Source: Anaeromyxobacter sp. Fw109-5
GTDB lineage: Bacteria; Myxococcota; Myxococcia; Myxococcales; Anaeromyxobacteraceae
Reading direction: 5' to 3'
DNA length: 64,000 nucleotides
NCBI RefSeq assembly: GCF_000017505.1
Contig: NC_009675.1
Coordinates: 4,406,501-4,470,500, forward strand
The notes under the pieces were generated by a model, which saw only the letters and a program-made list of their open reading frames with translations, was not told the DNA's origin and did no database searches. Made by a program: the position numbers and the translations under genes. Positions 63,339-64,000 of the stretch are shown here, piece after piece; position 1 is the stretch's first letter, and every line of letters begins with the position of its first letter.

Positions 63339-63677
63339 ATGGCGGATTCTGCGGTTTCCCTCAGGCGCGACGGCCGCGCCAAGAGCGCTCACGAGGTGAT
63401 CGAGTCGAGCGACTTCAAGCAGCTCGTGAAGAAGCGCTGGACCGTGAGCATGGTCCTCCTCGCGCTGCTCTTCGTGGGCTACTACGGCTTCATCCTGCTG
63501 GTCGCGACGGCCAAGGACTTCGTGAACACCAAGGTCGGCGAGGTCACCACCCTCGCCATCCCGCTCGGGCTGGGCGCCATCGTCCTCGCGTTCACCCTCA
63601 CCGCGATCTACGTGGCGTGGGCGAACAAGTCCTACGACCCCGAGGTCGAGCGGCTCCGCTCGCAGCTGCGGCAGTAG
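63339..63677 (+). CDS. DUF485 membrane protein (YjcH-like)
   Basis: The 112-residue protein has a charged N-terminus (about 1-33, with SAHEVIESSDFKQLVKKRW) then two helices, VSMVLLALLFVGYYGFILLV and LAIPLGLGAIVLAFTLTAIY, and YVAWANKSYDPEVERL at the end: the DUF485/YjcH pattern. yjcH-type genes precede actP in acetate-uptake operons, as here (25 bp before the next ATG). AGGAG 4 nt before the ATG at 63339 fixes the start. Confidence 0.93.
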   Translation: MADSAVSLRRDGRAKSAHEVIESSDFKQLVKKRWTVSMVLLALLFVGYYGFILLVATAKDFVNTKVGEVTTLAIPLGLGAIVLAFTLTAIYVAWANKSYDPEVERLRSQLRQ

Positions 63678-63701
63678 CCCTCCTCACCCACAGGAACCTT
63701 C

Positions 63702-64000
63702 ATGACCTCGATCGACGCGATCCAGGCCGTCCTCCTCACGCAGGCCGCCACCGCCCCCGCGCCGGCAGCCGAGCAGATGCAGTCCTCGCTCGGCTCCCCG
63801 TCGCTGATGTCCATCCTCTTCTTCTTCATCATCGTCGCGGTGACGCTCGTCATCACGTACTGGGCGGCCCGGAAGACGAAGACCTCCTCCGAGTTCTACG
63901 CGGCCGGCCGCAGCGTCTCGGCGCTCCAGAACGGGTTCGCGCTCGCAGGCGACTACATGTCCGCGGCGTCGTTCCTCGGCATCTCCGGCATGGTCGCCCT
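63702..64000 (+). CDS. actP: Acetate/cation symporter ActP (3' end outside window)
   Basis: The first 99 residues are present. A short N-terminal leader ([20 protein letters not shown]) and a helix ([20 protein letters not shown]) are followed by [20 protein letters not shown] and [20 protein letters not shown], closely matching ActP of enteric bacteria ([30 protein letters not shown]). It lies directly after the DUF485 gene and is on the opposite strand from the other symporter operon. AGGA 8 nt upstream. The rest runs off the window. Confidence 0.93.
   Translation, partial: MTSIDAIQAVLLTQAATAPAPAAEQMQSSLGSPSLMSILFFFIIVAVTLVITYWAARKTKTSSEFYAAGRSVSALQNGFALAGDYMSAASFLGISGMVA

Overview
The window is a stretch of very GC-rich chromosome (third codon positions almost always G or C) with strong GTGA/ATGA start-stop coupling and many predicted membrane proteins. 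The gene content fits a myxobacterium-like delta-lineage bacterium, most likely Anaeromyxobacter or a close relative. Supporting features are a mitochondrial-type citrate synthase, a GTP-type PEP carboxykinase, DUF4388 signalling proteins, an energy-converting-hydrogenase-related (Ehr) complex and two acetate-type Na+/solute symporters. The genus is an inference from gene content, not from a marker gene.

Layout. 1-7210: a six-gene plus-strand operon (the first gene is cut by the window edge) for a membrane-bound complex of the hydrogenase-4/complex I family whose large subunit lacks all four [NiFe] cysteines in register. 7211-11772: an accessory stretch with hexanucleotide (GGTCGS) arrays, a frameshifted four-helix-bundle gene, a GNAT acetyltransferase, a methyltransferase, a PspC protein and a diverged HNH endonuclease. 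11773-30150: central metabolism and regulation (pncB, acnA, hybrid histidine kinase, citrate synthase, M23 peptidase, DsrE protein, S1-domain protein, treZ, pckG, NRDE and DUF971 proteins). 30165-30735: a 175-bp tandem repeat. 30733-34809: HD-domain protein and a dNK-panB-panC-smpB operon. 35025-47640: tsaD-rsmA (rsmA carries an in-frame hexamer-repeat insertion), DUF4388 signalling proteins, trmL and a YegS-like kinase sharing one CATG as start codons, a PP2C phosphatase, a sugar nucleotidyltransferase, a GAF protein and an MFS transporter. 47651-54312: BON protein, a DEDDh exonuclease and three tandem DUF294-family proteins in one operon. 54417-64000: a cation/acetate transport island with NhaA, a small membrane protein, a double Usp, a CaCA exchanger, a DUF4212/SSS symporter pair, a second Na+/H+ antiporter and a DUF485/ActP pair cut by the right edge.

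Most notable. (1) Two copies of the same promoter-plus-structured-leader module (TTGACA, 17 bp, TAACTG, then a conserved leader) precede nhaA and the next gene, a small membrane protein. Context and architecture suggest the nhaA-I RNA motif, reported as a Li+ riboswitch class. (2) The Ehr complex keeps its ion-pumping arm and FeS path but has lost the NiFe site. (3) A composite repeat family (GGTCGS hexamers joined to a REP-like palindrome) is dispersed through the window and has entered two genes in frame: rsmA, which carries about 71 residues of (P/A/S)T repeats, and a response regulator, where an 81-bp unit is present three times. (4) Several genes have a TANNNT hexamer 6-7 nt before the start codon and no Shine-Dalgarno, as expected for leaderless transcripts. 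(5) Both acetate-type symporter operons are flanked by many copies of a TTGCGC/GCGCAA box.
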